A DNA stretch of 64,000 nucleotides from VRUE01 sp963727465 (lineage in GTDB: Bacteria; Actinomycetota; Thermoleophilia; Solirubrobacterales; 70-9): the NCBI GenBank assembly GCA_963727465.1, contig CAVSGL010000018.1, positions 1 through 64,000 on the forward strand. Reading direction: 5' to 3'. Both the position numbers and the translations under genes were made by a program. The notes beneath the pieces were generated by a model that had not been told where the DNA came from, did no database searches, and was given only the letters and a program-made list of their open reading frames with translations. Shown here piece by piece: positions 25,967 through 34,795 of the stretch (position 1 is its first letter; each line of letters opens with the position of its first letter).

Positions 25967-26721
25967 GACGGCAGCAGCTCGGCGAGGTCGTCGACGACGA
26001 TCGTCGCGCCGTGCTCGCTCAGCGCCGCGCGGTGCTCGCCGTCGAGCCGGTTGACCCCGACGACGCAGCCGAACTCGCCGGCGCGCCCCGATTCGACCCC
26101 CGAGAGCGCGTCCTCGAAGACCGCGGCCGCCGCCGCCTCGACGCCGAGCGCCTTCGCCCCGGCCAGGTAGGTGTCCGGCGCGGGCTTGCCCTCGAGCTGC
26201 TCGCGCGCGGCGACGACGCCGTCGATCCGCTGCTCGAACAGGTGCTCGATCCCGGCCGCCTTCAGCACCTCCTGGCAGTTGGCGCTGGAGGAGACGACGG
26301 CGCGGCGCAGGCCGGCGTCGCGCGCCGCTTCGACGAAGCGCACCGAGCCCGGGTAGGCCTCGACTCCGTCGCTGCGCAGGATTTCCAGCACCAGCTTGTT
26401 CTTGCGGTTGCCGAGCCCGCAGACGGTCTCCGCCCCGGGCGGGTCGTCCGCCGAGCCCTCGGGCAGCTCGATCCCGCGCGAGGCGAGGAAGGAGCGCACG
26501 CCGTCGTAGCGCGGCTTGCCGTCGACGTAGTCGTTGTAGTCCTCGCCGGCGTCGAAGGGGACGAACCCTTCGCCCTCGCGCTCGGCCCGTTCGCGCAGGT
26601 AGGCGTCGAACATCTGCTTCCAGGCCTTGGCATGGACCTTCGCGGTCTCGGTCAGCACCCCGTCGAGGTCGAAGAGGCAGGCCTCGATCCCGTCGGGCAG
26701 CTTGGGAGCCGGCGCGCTCAT
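25963..26721 (-). CDS. pgmB: Beta-phosphoglucomutase-like HAD hydrolase
   Basis: This 252-aa HAD protein has FDLDGVLTETAKVHAKAW with nucleophile Asp18 and general acid Asp20, motif II VVSSSAN, GKPAPDTY and the acidic motif VFEDALSGVESG. It would turn the beta-glucose-1-phosphate made by the GH65 phosphorylase into glucose-6-phosphate. It is the first gene of the pair; its TGA overlaps the ATG of the GH65 gene (ATGA). Confidence 0.9.
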   Translation of the reverse strand: MSAPAPKLPDGIEACLFDLDGVLTETAKVHAKAWKQMFDAYLRERAEREGEGFVPFDAGEDYNDYVDGKPRYDGVRSFLASRGIELPEGSADDPPGAETVCGLGNRKNKLVLEILRSDGVEAYPGSVRFVEAARDAGLRRAVVSSSANCQEVLKAAGIEHLFEQRIDGVVAAREQLEGKPAPDTYLAGAKALGVEAAAAAVFEDALSGVESGRAGEFGCVVGVNRLDGEHRAALSEHGATIVVDDLAELLPS

Positions 26722-26767
26722 CGACGCGAACCTTATTGGCGCAGGCGGACCCGGTGTTACCGGACGG

Positions 26768-28111
26768 TCATCGGTTGCGCGGCAGCTCGAGCAGGTGCGT
26801 CGCCGCGATCTCGGCGGCGCGCACCTCGTCGACTCCGGCCTCCGCGGCCAGCTCGGGCCAATCGCGCACGGCGTCGACCACCTCGGTCAGGACCGTCTCG
26901 GCTCGGCCGCGCGGCAGGGTGGTGAGCGCCGCCACCGAGCGTAGGTCGGCGATCGTGACCCGGTCGAGCTTGCCGTTGATCGACATCTGGTGGCGGGCGG
27001 TCCAGCGACCTCGCGGGTTGTGGGCGTAGACGACGTCGAACGCGGGGGAGAGGGACCACCGTCCCGAGCGATCCATCAGGAACGCGATGTTCTTGACGTG
27101 GTCGTCCTGGTTGCGGGCGACGACGTTGAAGACCATGCGGCGGAACTGCTGCTCGGCTGCGGTCCGCGGTAGGTCGAGTCGGCGAATGACCTGGAACGCC
27201 TGCTCGTAGGAATTGGCGCCGGGCTGGTTGTAGTCGAGATGGGCAAGCGCGCCCAGCGACTGCATGTGGAGCTTGTCGCCATCCGCGGTTCGGTCGAAAC
27301 GGCGAGTCATGAAATGGCGACGGCCGCCCTCCTCGAGCAGGCGGCACTCGCTCATCTCGATGCCGGCCCGCCGTGCCATCCGCGAGTACGCAAGCTCGAT
27401 CGCGCCGTAGCCGCGGCCCGCGCCGAGCTCCCGGCTGCTCTCCTCGACCCCGTCGAACTTGAGAATCCAGTGTTCGAAGCCGGGCGGAAGGTCGAGCTGC
27501 CCCGAGCGCACCTCAGCGTTCTCCGGGTTGAGCGCGATCAGCGCCTTGGGCCTGGCGCCGCCGGCCGAGGTCCCGACCCGGAGGATCTCGCGCAGCGCAT
27601 CGCGCCTGCCTGGCTTGCGCAGCGAAACCGAGAGATCGGCACGGTCCCCGAGGACCTCGGCCGCGAGCTCGGCCAGCGCCTCGACATCGATGCGATGGTC
27701 GGTGCCGGGCCGCGGTCCGCGGGCCGGCCTGAACTCGAGCGCTCCCATGCCCCGCCGGCCGATGTAGCAGAGCCGTTCGACCGCGTCGAAGCTCTCCGGT
27801 CGGCGGTCCTGGGTTGCCAACCAGGCATCGATCAGCGCGTTCCCGTAGCGGTCGGGCAGGGAGTCGGCAAGCATCCCCGGCAGCCCGGAGAAGCTCGCGG
27901 GGGAGAGCGCGGGGAAGCGATAGGTGCGGGCGGCGGCGAGCGGCATCTCCAGCGGCGCCGCCTCGATCCCGCTCGAGACGAACGCGGGGTCGTACTCGAA
28001 GCCGGCCACGCGCTCGCCGTCGGGCAGGGAGACGGCGCCGATGCGCGTGCCCCAGAGCATGACGTCGGCGGCGCTGCTCAAGTCCCGTCCCCGGATCGTT
28101 CGTCGCCCCAT
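26768..28111 (-). CDS. hipA: HipA-family serine/threonine kinase toxin
   Basis: This 447-aa protein has the HipA N-terminal fold (LWGTRIGAVSLPDGERVAGFEYDPAF), the Gly-rich loop GTSAGGARPKA (180-190), the catalytic NQDDHVKN (334-341) and SPAFDVVY with metal ligand Asp359. HipA kinases phosphorylate tRNA synthetases or related targets and induce dormancy. The start at 28111 overlaps hipB by 34 nt; an ATG at 28060 (MLWGTRIGAV) is equally possible. It lies directly after hipB, the usual order. Confidence 0.88.
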   Translation of the reverse strand: MGRRTIRGRDLSSAADVMLWGTRIGAVSLPDGERVAGFEYDPAFVSSGIEAAPLEMPLAAARTYRFPALSPASFSGLPGMLADSLPDRYGNALIDAWLATQDRRPESFDAVERLCYIGRRGMGALEFRPARGPRPGTDHRIDVEALAELAAEVLGDRADLSVSLRKPGRRDALREILRVGTSAGGARPKALIALNPENAEVRSGQLDLPPGFEHWILKFDGVEESSRELGAGRGYGAIELAYSRMARRAGIEMSECRLLEEGGRRHFMTRRFDRTADGDKLHMQSLGALAHLDYNQPGANSYEQAFQVIRRLDLPRTAAEQQFRRMVFNVVARNQDDHVKNIAFLMDRSGRWSLSPAFDVVYAHNPRGRWTARHQMSINGKLDRVTIADLRSVAALTTLPRGRAETVLTEVVDAVRDWPELAAEAGVDEVRAAEIAATHLLELPRNR

Positions 28112-28452
28112 CGCCAGGCGCCGGGTTGCGGATCGGTCTTCTCCTGCCGGGGGGAGCGGCGGGCTCGGCGGCGCCGTCTTCCCTGCGACCGGGCTTCTTC
28201 CAGCGGACTCGGCCCGGCCGGCGGCAGCAGCCGCTCGAGACCCTCGAGCTCGCCGAGCGCGCGCAGGATGCGGATCAGGCTCGCGAGCGAGCCGGACTCA
28301 CCGTCCTCGAGTCGCTGCACGGTCATCCGACCGACTCCGGCTTCCTCGGCGAGTTGCTGTTGGGTCAGATTGCGTCGCAGCCGCTCGCCACGCAGCCGCC
28401 CGCCGAGTGCCGCGAGGACGGCTTGGTCGCTGCTGGAGCCAGGAACAGTCAT
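28078..28452 (-). CDS. hipB: HipB-like HTH antitoxin
   Basis: This 124-aa protein has an XRE-type helix-turn-helix: LRGERLRRNLTQQQLAEEAGVGRMTVQRLEDGESGSLASLIRILRALGELEGL. The tail is basic and Pro-rich. It would bind and restrain HipA and repress the operon. A cluster of repeated and inverted sites occupies the 50 nt in front of the gene, starting at its first codon. Confidence 0.85.
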   Translation of the reverse strand: MTVPGSSSDQAVLAALGGRLRGERLRRNLTQQQLAEEAGVGRMTVQRLEDGESGSLASLIRILRALGELEGLERLLPPAGPSPLEEARSQGRRRRRARRSPRQEKTDPQPGAWRWGDERSGDGT

Positions 28453-28502
28453 AACGCACCAAAACTAGCGCATTAAAGCTGCTTCTGGGGTTAATGCACC
28501 AA
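28452..28502. promoter_or_regulatory. HipB operator cluster
   Basis: TAACGCACCAA (28452-28462) and TAATGCACCAA (28492-28502) are near-identical direct repeats, and GCATTAA (28470-28476) is the exact inverse of TTAATGC (28491-28497). The AT-rich cluster fills the space upstream of hipB, as expected for an autoregulated toxin-antitoxin promoter. Confidence 0.6.
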
Positions 28503-28516
28503 TTATGGTATGAAAT

Positions 28517-29698
28517 CTAGCCGCGCAGGCGGCGCAGCACGGGTGGGATCGCCAGCGTCGTCAGGATCGACATCGCGACGACGACGGCGAAGAGCTGCTC
28601 GCCGACCACGCCGGCCGCGGTGCCGATCCCGGCGACGATGATCCCGACCTCGCCGCGGGGGATCATGCCGACCGCGACGATCCGCTTCTCCCGCGGCTCC
28701 ATCCGGCCCGCCCCGAGCCAGGCGCCGGCGAGCTTGCTCAGCGCCGCGAGCGCCGTCACCGCGGCGAGCAGGGCGAGGGTCTCGCCGTCCAGCAGGGTGC
28801 CGAGGTCAAGCTGGATCCCGATCAGGGCGAAGAAGAACGGGGGGAAGAACGCGTAGAGGGGCGCCACCTCGTCCTCGATCGGGTGCTGCTCCCTGGTCTC
28901 GGCGACCATCAGGCCGGCGAGGAAGGCGCCGATGATCGCCGCCAGGCCGATCTGGGCGGCGAAGGCGGCGAGGCCGAGGCAGAGGATCACCGCCGGCAGC
29001 AGCGGCGACTCCGAGAAGCGCGGCTGGTGCAGGAGCCGCGGGCGGCTCGCCATCAGGCGGGTGCCCCCGAGCGCGAAGAAGGCGACGAAGCCGACGGCGA
29101 GGCCGATGACGACCAGCAGCTCGGTCGTGTCGAGGCCGCCCTCGGCGGCGACCCCGGTGGCGACGGCGACGAGGATCAGGGCGAGGATGTCGTCGACGAT
29201 CGCCGCGCCGAGCAGGGTGCGGGCCGCCCGCGAGCGGATCATCCCGAGCTCGATCAGCACGGCTGAGGTGATGCCGACGCTGGTCGCCGAGAGCGCCGCG
29301 CCGAGGAACAGCGCCGTGCCGATCTCTTCGCCGAGCGCCAGGGCGAGCGCGATGCCGCCGGCAAAGGGGAGGACGACGCCCATCGTCCCGACCGAGAGCG
29401 CGGTGCGGCCGACGGCCTGCATCTCCGAGACCCGGGTCTCGAGGCCGACCCAGAAGAGCAGGAAGATCACGCCCAGCTCGGCGAACACCTCCAGCACCTC
29501 GCCGGGTTCGACGATCCCGAGCAGCGAGGGGCCGATCGCGACTCCGGCGAGGATCTCGCCGACGATCGCCGGCTGGCCGAGCCGCTTGAAGATCTCGTCG
29601 CCGATCTTCGCGGCGAGCAGGACGAGGAAGAGGTCGAAGAGGATCTCGGAGGTGCCGGTGGCGGCGGCCAGCGGCAGGGCGAGCGGGTTCGCCCCCAA
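28517..29698 (-). CDS. CPA2-type Na+/H+ or K+/H+ antiporter (KefB/NapA-like)
   Basis: This 393-aa protein has about 12 membrane helices. Family markers are GQPAIVGEILAGVAIGPSLLG, LFWVGLETRVSEM, the unwound-helix region SATSVGITSAVL followed by GAAIVDDILALIL with the Asp-Asp pair, and GMIPRGEVGIIVAGIG. The two aspartates indicate electrogenic Na+/H+ exchange as in NapA. No RCK domain is attached. It begins 10 nt after the end of the CCG-domain sdh gene and may be the last gene of that transcript. Confidence 0.9.
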   Translation of the reverse strand: MGANPLALPLAAATGTSEILFDLFLVLLAAKIGDEIFKRLGQPAIVGEILAGVAIGPSLLGIVEPGEVLEVFAELGVIFLLFWVGLETRVSEMQAVGRTALSVGTMGVVLPFAGGIALALALGEEIGTALFLGAALSATSVGITSAVLIELGMIRSRAARTLLGAAIVDDILALILVAVATGVAAEGGLDTTELLVVIGLAVGFVAFFALGGTRLMASRPRLLHQPRFSESPLLPAVILCLGLAAFAAQIGLAAIIGAFLAGLMVAETREQHPIEDEVAPLYAFFPPFFFALIGIQLDLGTLLDGETLALLAAVTALAALSKLAGAWLGAGRMEPREKRIVAVGMIPRGEVGIIVAGIGTAAGVVGEQLFAVVVAMSILTTLAIPPVLRRLRG

Positions 29699-29708
29699 GC
29701 GGCCCGCC

Positions 29709-30611
29709 TCAGGCGGGAGCGGCGGCGCCGGCCAGCCGCTCTTCGACCCACTTGGTCGAGGCGATGTGCTTGCTCATGCCGAGCTGCTTGGGCTCGCCGC
29801 CGAGGGCGAGGCCGACGAGCTGGGGCAGGTGCAGGACGGCGAGGCCGAGGTCGCGGTTGACGATCTTGGCCGCGTCGGGCTGCTGCATGTCGAGGTTGAG
29901 GTGGCAGAGCGGGCAGGGGGTGACCAGGCAGTCGGCGCCGGCGTCGATCGCGTCGCCGACGTGGGTGCCGGCCTGGCGCAGCGAGGTCTCGCGGTTCATC
30001 GTGATCACCGGGAAGCCGCAGCACTTGCGGGCGCCGTCGTACTCGACGACCTCTCCTCCCAGCGCCTCGATCGTCTTCTCCAGGTAGATGTCGCGGTCGG
30101 GATGCTGCTCGTAGCCGAGCCGGTCCTTGGGGCGGACGACGTAGCAGCCGTAGAAGGGTCCGACGCGCAGCCCCGAGAGCGGGCGGACGACCTTCGAGGC
30201 GAGCTGGTCGAGGCCGTAGTCCTCGACCAGCACCCAGAGGAAGTTCTTGTTCTCGAAGCCGTCCTTGCCCTTGATGTATTCGAGCCCCTGGCCGGAGAGC
30301 GCCTCGTTGATGTGGGCGCGGTAGGCGGAGTCGGCGTCGAGGCGCTGCTGGCACTCCGACTGGGCGCCCTGGCAGGTCGAGCAGATGTTCATCATCGCCA
30401 GCCCGGTCTGCTGGGCGAGGGCGAAGGTGCGGGCGTTGAGCGTGTCGGCCAGCTCCTGGTTGTGCTCGGCGATCACGCCGGCGCCGCAGCAGTTGGCGCG
30501 GTCGAGTTCGACCAGCTCGATCCCGAGCTTGTCGGCCGTGAAGGCCATCGAGCCGTGCAGCTCGGTGGTGAAGCCGCGCGAGACGCAGCCGGGCCAGTAG
30601 GCGAGCTTCAT
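29709..30611 (-). CDS. CCG-domain subunit of class E succinate dehydrogenase (SdhE/HdrB-like)
   Basis: This 300-aa protein carries two cysteine-rich CCG domains: C9, CCGAG (41-42), CSTC (77-80), then CCGFP and PCPLCHLNLD. HdrB-type CCG proteins hold special iron-sulfur clusters. In class E succinate:quinone reductases this subunit replaces the membrane heme-b anchor and links to menaquinone. I chose the start MKLAYWPGC at 30611, which overlaps the sdhB stop by 4 nt. The longer open frame upstream is only a shifted reading of sdhB. Confidence 0.88.
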   Translation of the reverse strand: MKLAYWPGCVSRGFTTELHGSMAFTADKLGIELVELDRANCCGAGVIAEHNQELADTLNARTFALAQQTGLAMMNICSTCQGAQSECQQRLDADSAYRAHINEALSGQGLEYIKGKDGFENKNFLWVLVEDYGLDQLASKVVRPLSGLRVGPFYGCYVVRPKDRLGYEQHPDRDIYLEKTIEALGGEVVEYDGARKCCGFPVITMNRETSLRQAGTHVGDAIDAGADCLVTPCPLCHLNLDMQQPDAAKIVNRDLGLAVLHLPQLVGLALGGEPKQLGMSKHIASTKWVEERLAGAAAPA

Positions 30612-31798
30612 ACCTTCTCCTCCGCTTCGGTCTCGTCGGGCTCGGGCTCGACGTCCTCCTCGCCCTGGATGTAGATGTTGAATTCCTCGTTGTGCTCGCG
30701 GGCGTGGCGGTAGATCGCCTTGACCTCGTCCTGGGCGCCGCCGGGGAGCTTCGGGTGGATGCCGGGGATCAGCTTCGCCAGCGAGCGCGCCTTGCCGCTT
30801 TTGATCGCGCGCAGCACGGTGGGCAGCGACTTGCCGAGGCCCTCGATCGCGCCCCTGGTCGGTTTCAGCTTGCCCTTGACGCCGGGCGCGTAGGACTCCT
30901 GCTGGAGCAGCGCCTCGTCCAGGGTGCCCTTCTGCTCGATGATCTTGACGAAGGCCATCTCGTGGTTGTGGCCGTTGTGCGGGTCCTCGATCTCGTCTTC
31001 GCCGGCTTTGCGGCGCAGGCGCATGATCTGGTCCATCGGCGCGACCCCCTTTGGGCAGGCGTCGACGCAGCTGAAGCAGTGGGTGCAGTCGTAGATCCCG
31101 TGCGGGTCCTCGGCCAGGTCGTGCAGGCGCTCCTTGGTCTCGGCGTCGCGCGGGTCGCCGACGAAGCGGTAGGCCTTGGCCAGCGCCGCCGGGCCGATGA
31201 ACTCGGGGTCGGCCTCCATCGAGAGGCAGGAGGAGACGCAGGCGCCGCACTGGATGCAGGCCATCGACTGGGTGATGTCGATCATCGATTCCGGCTCGAC
31301 CACGTACTCGCGCTCGGGCGGCTCGCCGTGCGGCAAGAGCCACGGCGTGACGCGGCGGATCTTGGTCCAGTGGGTCGACTCCATGTCGGTGATCAGGTCC
31401 TTGATCACGGGCATGTTGCCCATCGGCTCGACGACAATAGGCGCCGCCTCCTCTGCTCCCGCGACGCCGGGAGAATCAGATATGGACCCGTCGTCGCTCC
31501 CGCGTCCGGGGGCGGCGCTGTGGGTGGAGGCACGCTTGTCCGCCAGGCCCTGCGCCTCGCCGATCTGCGTCTTGCAGCCGAGGCCGGACTGGCCGTTGAT
31601 CTTCATCCCGCAGGAGCCGCAGATCGCCGCCCGGCAGGAGCAGCGCACCGAGAGCGAGCCGTCGTCGCGGTCTTTGGCCTGAAGCAGGCCGTCGAGGACC
31701 GAGAGCGAGGGATCGAGCTCGACCTTGAACTGCTCCCAGTAGGCGCCCTCGCCGCTCTCGGGCTGGTAGCGGCGGACTTTCAGCGTGTACTCGGCCAT
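30608..31798 (-). CDS. sdhB: Succinate dehydrogenase/fumarate reductase iron-sulfur subunit
   Basis: This 396-aa protein has the N-terminal 2Fe-2S ligands Cys55, Cys60, Cys63 and Cys75, then CIQCGACVSSC (181-191) and CTHCFSCVDACPKG (238-251) for the 4Fe-4S and 3Fe-4S clusters. Two oddities stand out. An acidic Ser/Gly/Ala-rich insert of about 40 residues (82-120) separates the plant-type ferredoxin domain from the helical domain. A C-terminal extension of about 110 residues ends in an acidic tail. It passes electrons from SdhA to the CCG subunit encoded next. Confidence 0.93.
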   Translation of the reverse strand: MAEYTLKVRRYQPESGEGAYWEQFKVELDPSLSVLDGLLQAKDRDDGSLSVRCSCRAAICGSCGMKINGQSGLGCKTQIGEAQGLADKRASTHSAAPGRGSDDGSISDSPGVAGAEEAAPIVVEPMGNMPVIKDLITDMESTHWTKIRRVTPWLLPHGEPPEREYVVEPESMIDITQSMACIQCGACVSSCLSMEADPEFIGPAALAKAYRFVGDPRDAETKERLHDLAEDPHGIYDCTHCFSCVDACPKGVAPMDQIMRLRRKAGEDEIEDPHNGHNHEMAFVKIIEQKGTLDEALLQQESYAPGVKGKLKPTRGAIEGLGKSLPTVLRAIKSGKARSLAKLIPGIHPKLPGGAQDEVKAIYRHAREHNEEFNIYIQGEEDVEPEPDETEAEEKV

Positions 31799-31812
31799 CT
31801 AGCTTCGTCCTC

Positions 31813-33501
31813 TCAGTATTTCCGCTCTTCGGGTTCCCACTGGGTGATCGTCACCTCTGAGTATGAGATCTCCGGGCCGCCGTCTCCCTGCTGGAGGTCG
31901 ATGTGCTTGAGCCACTCGTCGTCGTTGCGCTCCGGGAAGTCGGTCCTGTACTGGGCGCCGCGGCTCTCCTTGCGCTCGAGCGCGGCGACGCAGGAGCACT
32001 CGGCGCAGTCGAGCATGTAGCCGAGCTCGATCGCGCCCAGCATGTCCTGGTTGAAGACGCTGCCCTTGTCGTCGATGTAGGCGGTCTGCGCCTCCTCCTT
32101 CAGCCGGCGCACGGTCTCCAGCGCCTGCTGGATGCCGGCCTCGTCGCGGAAGACGGCGACGTATTTGTCCATCGTCTCGCCCATCTCCTGCTTGATCTCC
32201 GAGACGCGGCGCCCCGAGCCCTTCTCGCGGCCGGCGATCGACTCGATCTGCTCCTGCTCGGCCTCGAGCACCGCTTTGCTCGGCCGCGAGCCCTCGATCT
32301 GCTTGGCCCGGCCGGCGGCGTCGACGCCGGAGCGGCGGCCGAAGATCAGCGTGTCGAGCAGCGAGTTGGCGCCGAGCCGGTTGCCGCCGTGGACCGAGAC
32401 GCAGGCGGCCTCGCCGGCGGCGTAGAGGCCGGGGATGTCGGTGCGGCCGTCGACGTCGGTCTTGACGCCGCCCATCGTGTAGTGGTTGCCGGGCTTGATC
32501 CGGATCGGTTCGCGGGTGATGTCGACGCCGGCGAAGTCCTTGCCGACGAGGACGATCTCGCGCAGCGCCTCGTGCACGCGCTTTTTCGGCACGACGGTGA
32601 TGTCGAGCGCCACGGTGCCGTCGGGGAAGCCGCGGCCCTCGTCGATCTCGGTCTGCTCGGCGCGCGAGACGACGTCGCGCGAGGCGAGCTCCATCTTGTT
32701 CGGCGCGTAGCGCTCCATGAAGCGCTCGCCCTTGGCGTTGAGCAGGTGGGCGCCCTCGCCGCGGGCGCCCTCGGTGATCAGGAAGCCCTTGCCCGCCAGC
32801 GTCGTCGGGTGGTACTGGATCATCTCCATGTCCATCAGCTTGGCGCCGGAGCGGTAGGCCATCGCGATCCCGTCGCCGGTGCAGATCAGCGCGTTCGTGG
32901 TCGGCTTCCAGACCTGGCCGTTGCCGCCGGTGGCGAGGATCACCGACTTGGCGGAGAAGAGCTGCATCTCGCCGTCGGCGACGTTGCGGGTGACGACGCC
33001 GCAGCACTCGCCGCTCTCGTCGAGCGCCAGCGCCGTGCAGAACCACTCCTCGTAGCGGGTCACGTCGTCGGAGTGCTTCATCAGCTGCTCGTAGAGCACG
33101 TGCATGATCGCCTGGCCGGTGATGTCGGCGACGTAGTAGGTGCGCGCCGCCGAGGCGCCGCCGAAGGCGCGGGTGCCGAGCCTGCCGTGCTCGTTGCGGT
33201 GGAAGGTGACGCCGAGGTGCTCGAGGTGGAGGATCTCCTCCGGCGCCTCTTCGCACATGATCGAGATCGCGTCCTGGTCGCCCAGGTAGTCGGAGCCCTT
33301 GACCGTGTCGTAGGCGTGCGACTCCCAGGAGTCCTCGGGGTTGAGCGCCGCGTTGATCCCGCCCTGGGCGGCGTTGGAGTGCGAGCGCACGGGGTGGACC
33401 TTGGAGAGGATGCCGACCGAGACGCCCTGCTCGGCGGCGGCCAATGCGGCGCGTTGCCCGGCCAGGCCGGCGCCGATCACCAGTACGTCATGCGTGGGCA
33501 C
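31813..33501 (-). CDS. sdhA: Succinate dehydrogenase/fumarate reductase flavoprotein subunit
   Basis: This 562-aa enzyme opens with the FAD motif VLVIGAGLAGQRAA and has RSHSNAAQGGIN with His41 as the likely covalent flavin ligand, then HPTTLAGKGFLITEGARGEG and GLYAAGEAACVSVHGGNRLGANSLLD. It oxidises succinate to fumarate. The start is a GTG at 33501, with no ATG in frame nearby. It leads the sdhA-sdhB-CCG operon. The 100-nt leader holds two strong hairpins, one with pseudoknot potential. Confidence 0.95.
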   Translation of the reverse strand: MPTHDVLVIGAGLAGQRAALAAAEQGVSVGILSKVHPVRSHSNAAQGGINAALNPEDSWESHAYDTVKGSDYLGDQDAISIMCEEAPEEILHLEHLGVTFHRNEHGRLGTRAFGGASAARTYYVADITGQAIMHVLYEQLMKHSDDVTRYEEWFCTALALDESGECCGVVTRNVADGEMQLFSAKSVILATGGNGQVWKPTTNALICTGDGIAMAYRSGAKLMDMEMIQYHPTTLAGKGFLITEGARGEGAHLLNAKGERFMERYAPNKMELASRDVVSRAEQTEIDEGRGFPDGTVALDITVVPKKRVHEALREIVLVGKDFAGVDITREPIRIKPGNHYTMGGVKTDVDGRTDIPGLYAAGEAACVSVHGGNRLGANSLLDTLIFGRRSGVDAAGRAKQIEGSRPSKAVLEAEQEQIESIAGREKGSGRRVSEIKQEMGETMDKYVAVFRDEAGIQQALETVRRLKEEAQTAYIDDKGSVFNQDMLGAIELGYMLDCAECSCVAALERKESRGAQYRTDFPERNDDEWLKHIDLQQGDGGPEISYSEVTITQWEPEERKY

Positions 33502-33522
33502 GGGCGCGGACTCTATAGATGC

Positions 33523-33606
33523 GAAATCCGACCCCGCAGTCGGATTTCAATCCCCCCGCCGACGGGCCGCAAATACGCCTATATGGGGGGAAATCGGCCC
33601 GTCGGC
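33523..33606 (-). promoter_or_regulatory. sdh leader: hairpin plus possible pseudoknot
   Basis: GAAATCCGAC (33523-33532) pairs with GTCGGATTTC (33539-33548). Upstream on the minus strand, a perfect 12-bp helix (33558-33569 with 33595-33606) is crossed by a run of six C (33552-33557) facing six G (33585-33590). The helices interleave, so they could form a pseudoknot, or the large stem alone could terminate the M28 peptidase transcript. Confidence 0.5.
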
Positions 33607-34782
33607 CTAGAGCCAGGTGGTGTCGAGGCGGCGGACCGCGGCCTCGGTGAGGCGGACGCCGTCGGCGACGGTGTCGAAGTCGACGTTCTCGGCGAGGTCG
33701 TGCCACCAGTGGTAGTTGGCGGGCTGCTTGAGCTCGGTGCAGCTCGCCAGCACCGCGGTCTCGTAGCCGGCGGCGAGCGGCTCGAGCCCGTCGGTGCCGT
33801 TGCGCAGGCGCAGGTTGGGGAAGAGCTCGATTCCGAGCTCTTCGGCGAGGCCGTCCATCAGCGCCAGCGCCCGCGGCGAGTACTCGCGCATCTTGATGAA
33901 GCCCTCGCCGCGCAGGACCAGCAGGTGCGGGGAGCCGAGCGTCTCCAGGCAGAGGAAGAAGGCGCGCTCGCGGGGAAGTTGGTCGAAGTGGCGCTCGCCG
34001 AAGGCCTTGATCCCCTCGCTGAACGACTCCTCCGAGCCGACCGAGAGCAGGATCACGCGCACGTCCTCCGGCGGCTCGGCGAGCAGCCGCTCGGCCAGCG
34101 CCAGCAGGGCGACGACGGCGGTGCCGTTGTCGTTGGCCCCCGGCACCACTTCGCGCGCGCCGATCTCGGCCATCGCCGCCGCCGAGCCGAGCCCGAGCGC
34201 GACGCCGAGCTTGGTCAGCGCGCGGCGGCCGCTCAGCGACCCCAGCGCGGCGAGGACCGGACCGCCGAGCACCGGCGCCATCAGCGGCGGGCTGGTGTCG
34301 CTGCGCTCGATCATCCCCAGCCGGTCGGCGATGTGGGGGAGCTGCGGGTGGAAGACGAGGCCGGAGTGGGCGGCGTCGTGGTGGGCGATCAGGACGACGG
34401 TGCGCTCGGCCTGCGCCGGCCCGAGCTCGCAGACGACGTTGTAGGTGGTGCGGCGGGGAAGCAGGCGGCGGATCAGGCGTTTGCCGGGCGGGAAGTCGGT
34501 CGCCATCCCGGCCGCCGCGGCGCCGGCCAGGGCGCCGCCCAGCAGGCGCCGCCCGCGCAGCCCGAGGATCCCGCCGAGGGCGCCCAGGGCGGCGCCGATC
34601 CCGAGCGGCCACCAGTAGGTGCCGTGCGCCGGCTCGGCCTCGATCCGCGCCTCGGCGCCGAGCTCGGCGAAGCGCGCGACGATCCACTCGGCCGCCCGCC
34701 GCTCGCCCTCCGAAGCCGACGGCCGCTCAATGACCTCAAGCTCCTCCAACCACGCTTGCAGCCGTGCGATGTCCACCTGCAT
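33607..34782 (-). CDS. M28-family metallopeptidase with central membrane region
   Basis: This 391-aa protein has the zinc aminopeptidase landmarks LIAHHDAAHSG, GANDNGTAVVALLALAE and SVGSEESFSEG, ending with YHWWHDLAENVDFDT for the last His ligand. Between residues about 55 and 105 lies a Gly/Ala/Leu-rich hydrophobic stretch that may form membrane helices, which is unusual for the family. I chose ATG 34782 because a TATATG box (34792-34797, minus strand) ends 9 nt before it; an ATG at 34794 would add four residues. It diverges from the site-2 protease gene across a structured element. Confidence 0.82.
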   Translation of the reverse strand: MQVDIARLQAWLEELEVIERPSASEGERRAAEWIVARFAELGAEARIEAEPAHGTYWWPLGIGAALGALGGILGLRGRRLLGGALAGAAAAGMATDFPPGKRLIRRLLPRRTTYNVVCELGPAQAERTVVLIAHHDAAHSGLVFHPQLPHIADRLGMIERSDTSPPLMAPVLGGPVLAALGSLSGRRALTKLGVALGLGSAAAMAEIGAREVVPGANDNGTAVVALLALAERLLAEPPEDVRVILLSVGSEESFSEGIKAFGERHFDQLPRERAFFLCLETLGSPHLLVLRGEGFIKMREYSPRALALMDGLAEELGIELFPNLRLRNGTDGLEPLAAGYETAVLASCTELKQPANYHWWHDLAENVDFDTVADGVRLTEAAVRRLDTTWL

Positions 34783-34795
34783 CGCTGCGACCATA

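Noticed and set aside
29709..31343. A 544-codon frame covering the CCG-subunit gene and most of sdhB
   Set aside because: Only the last 300 codons match a protein family; the earlier part is a shifted reading of sdhB.
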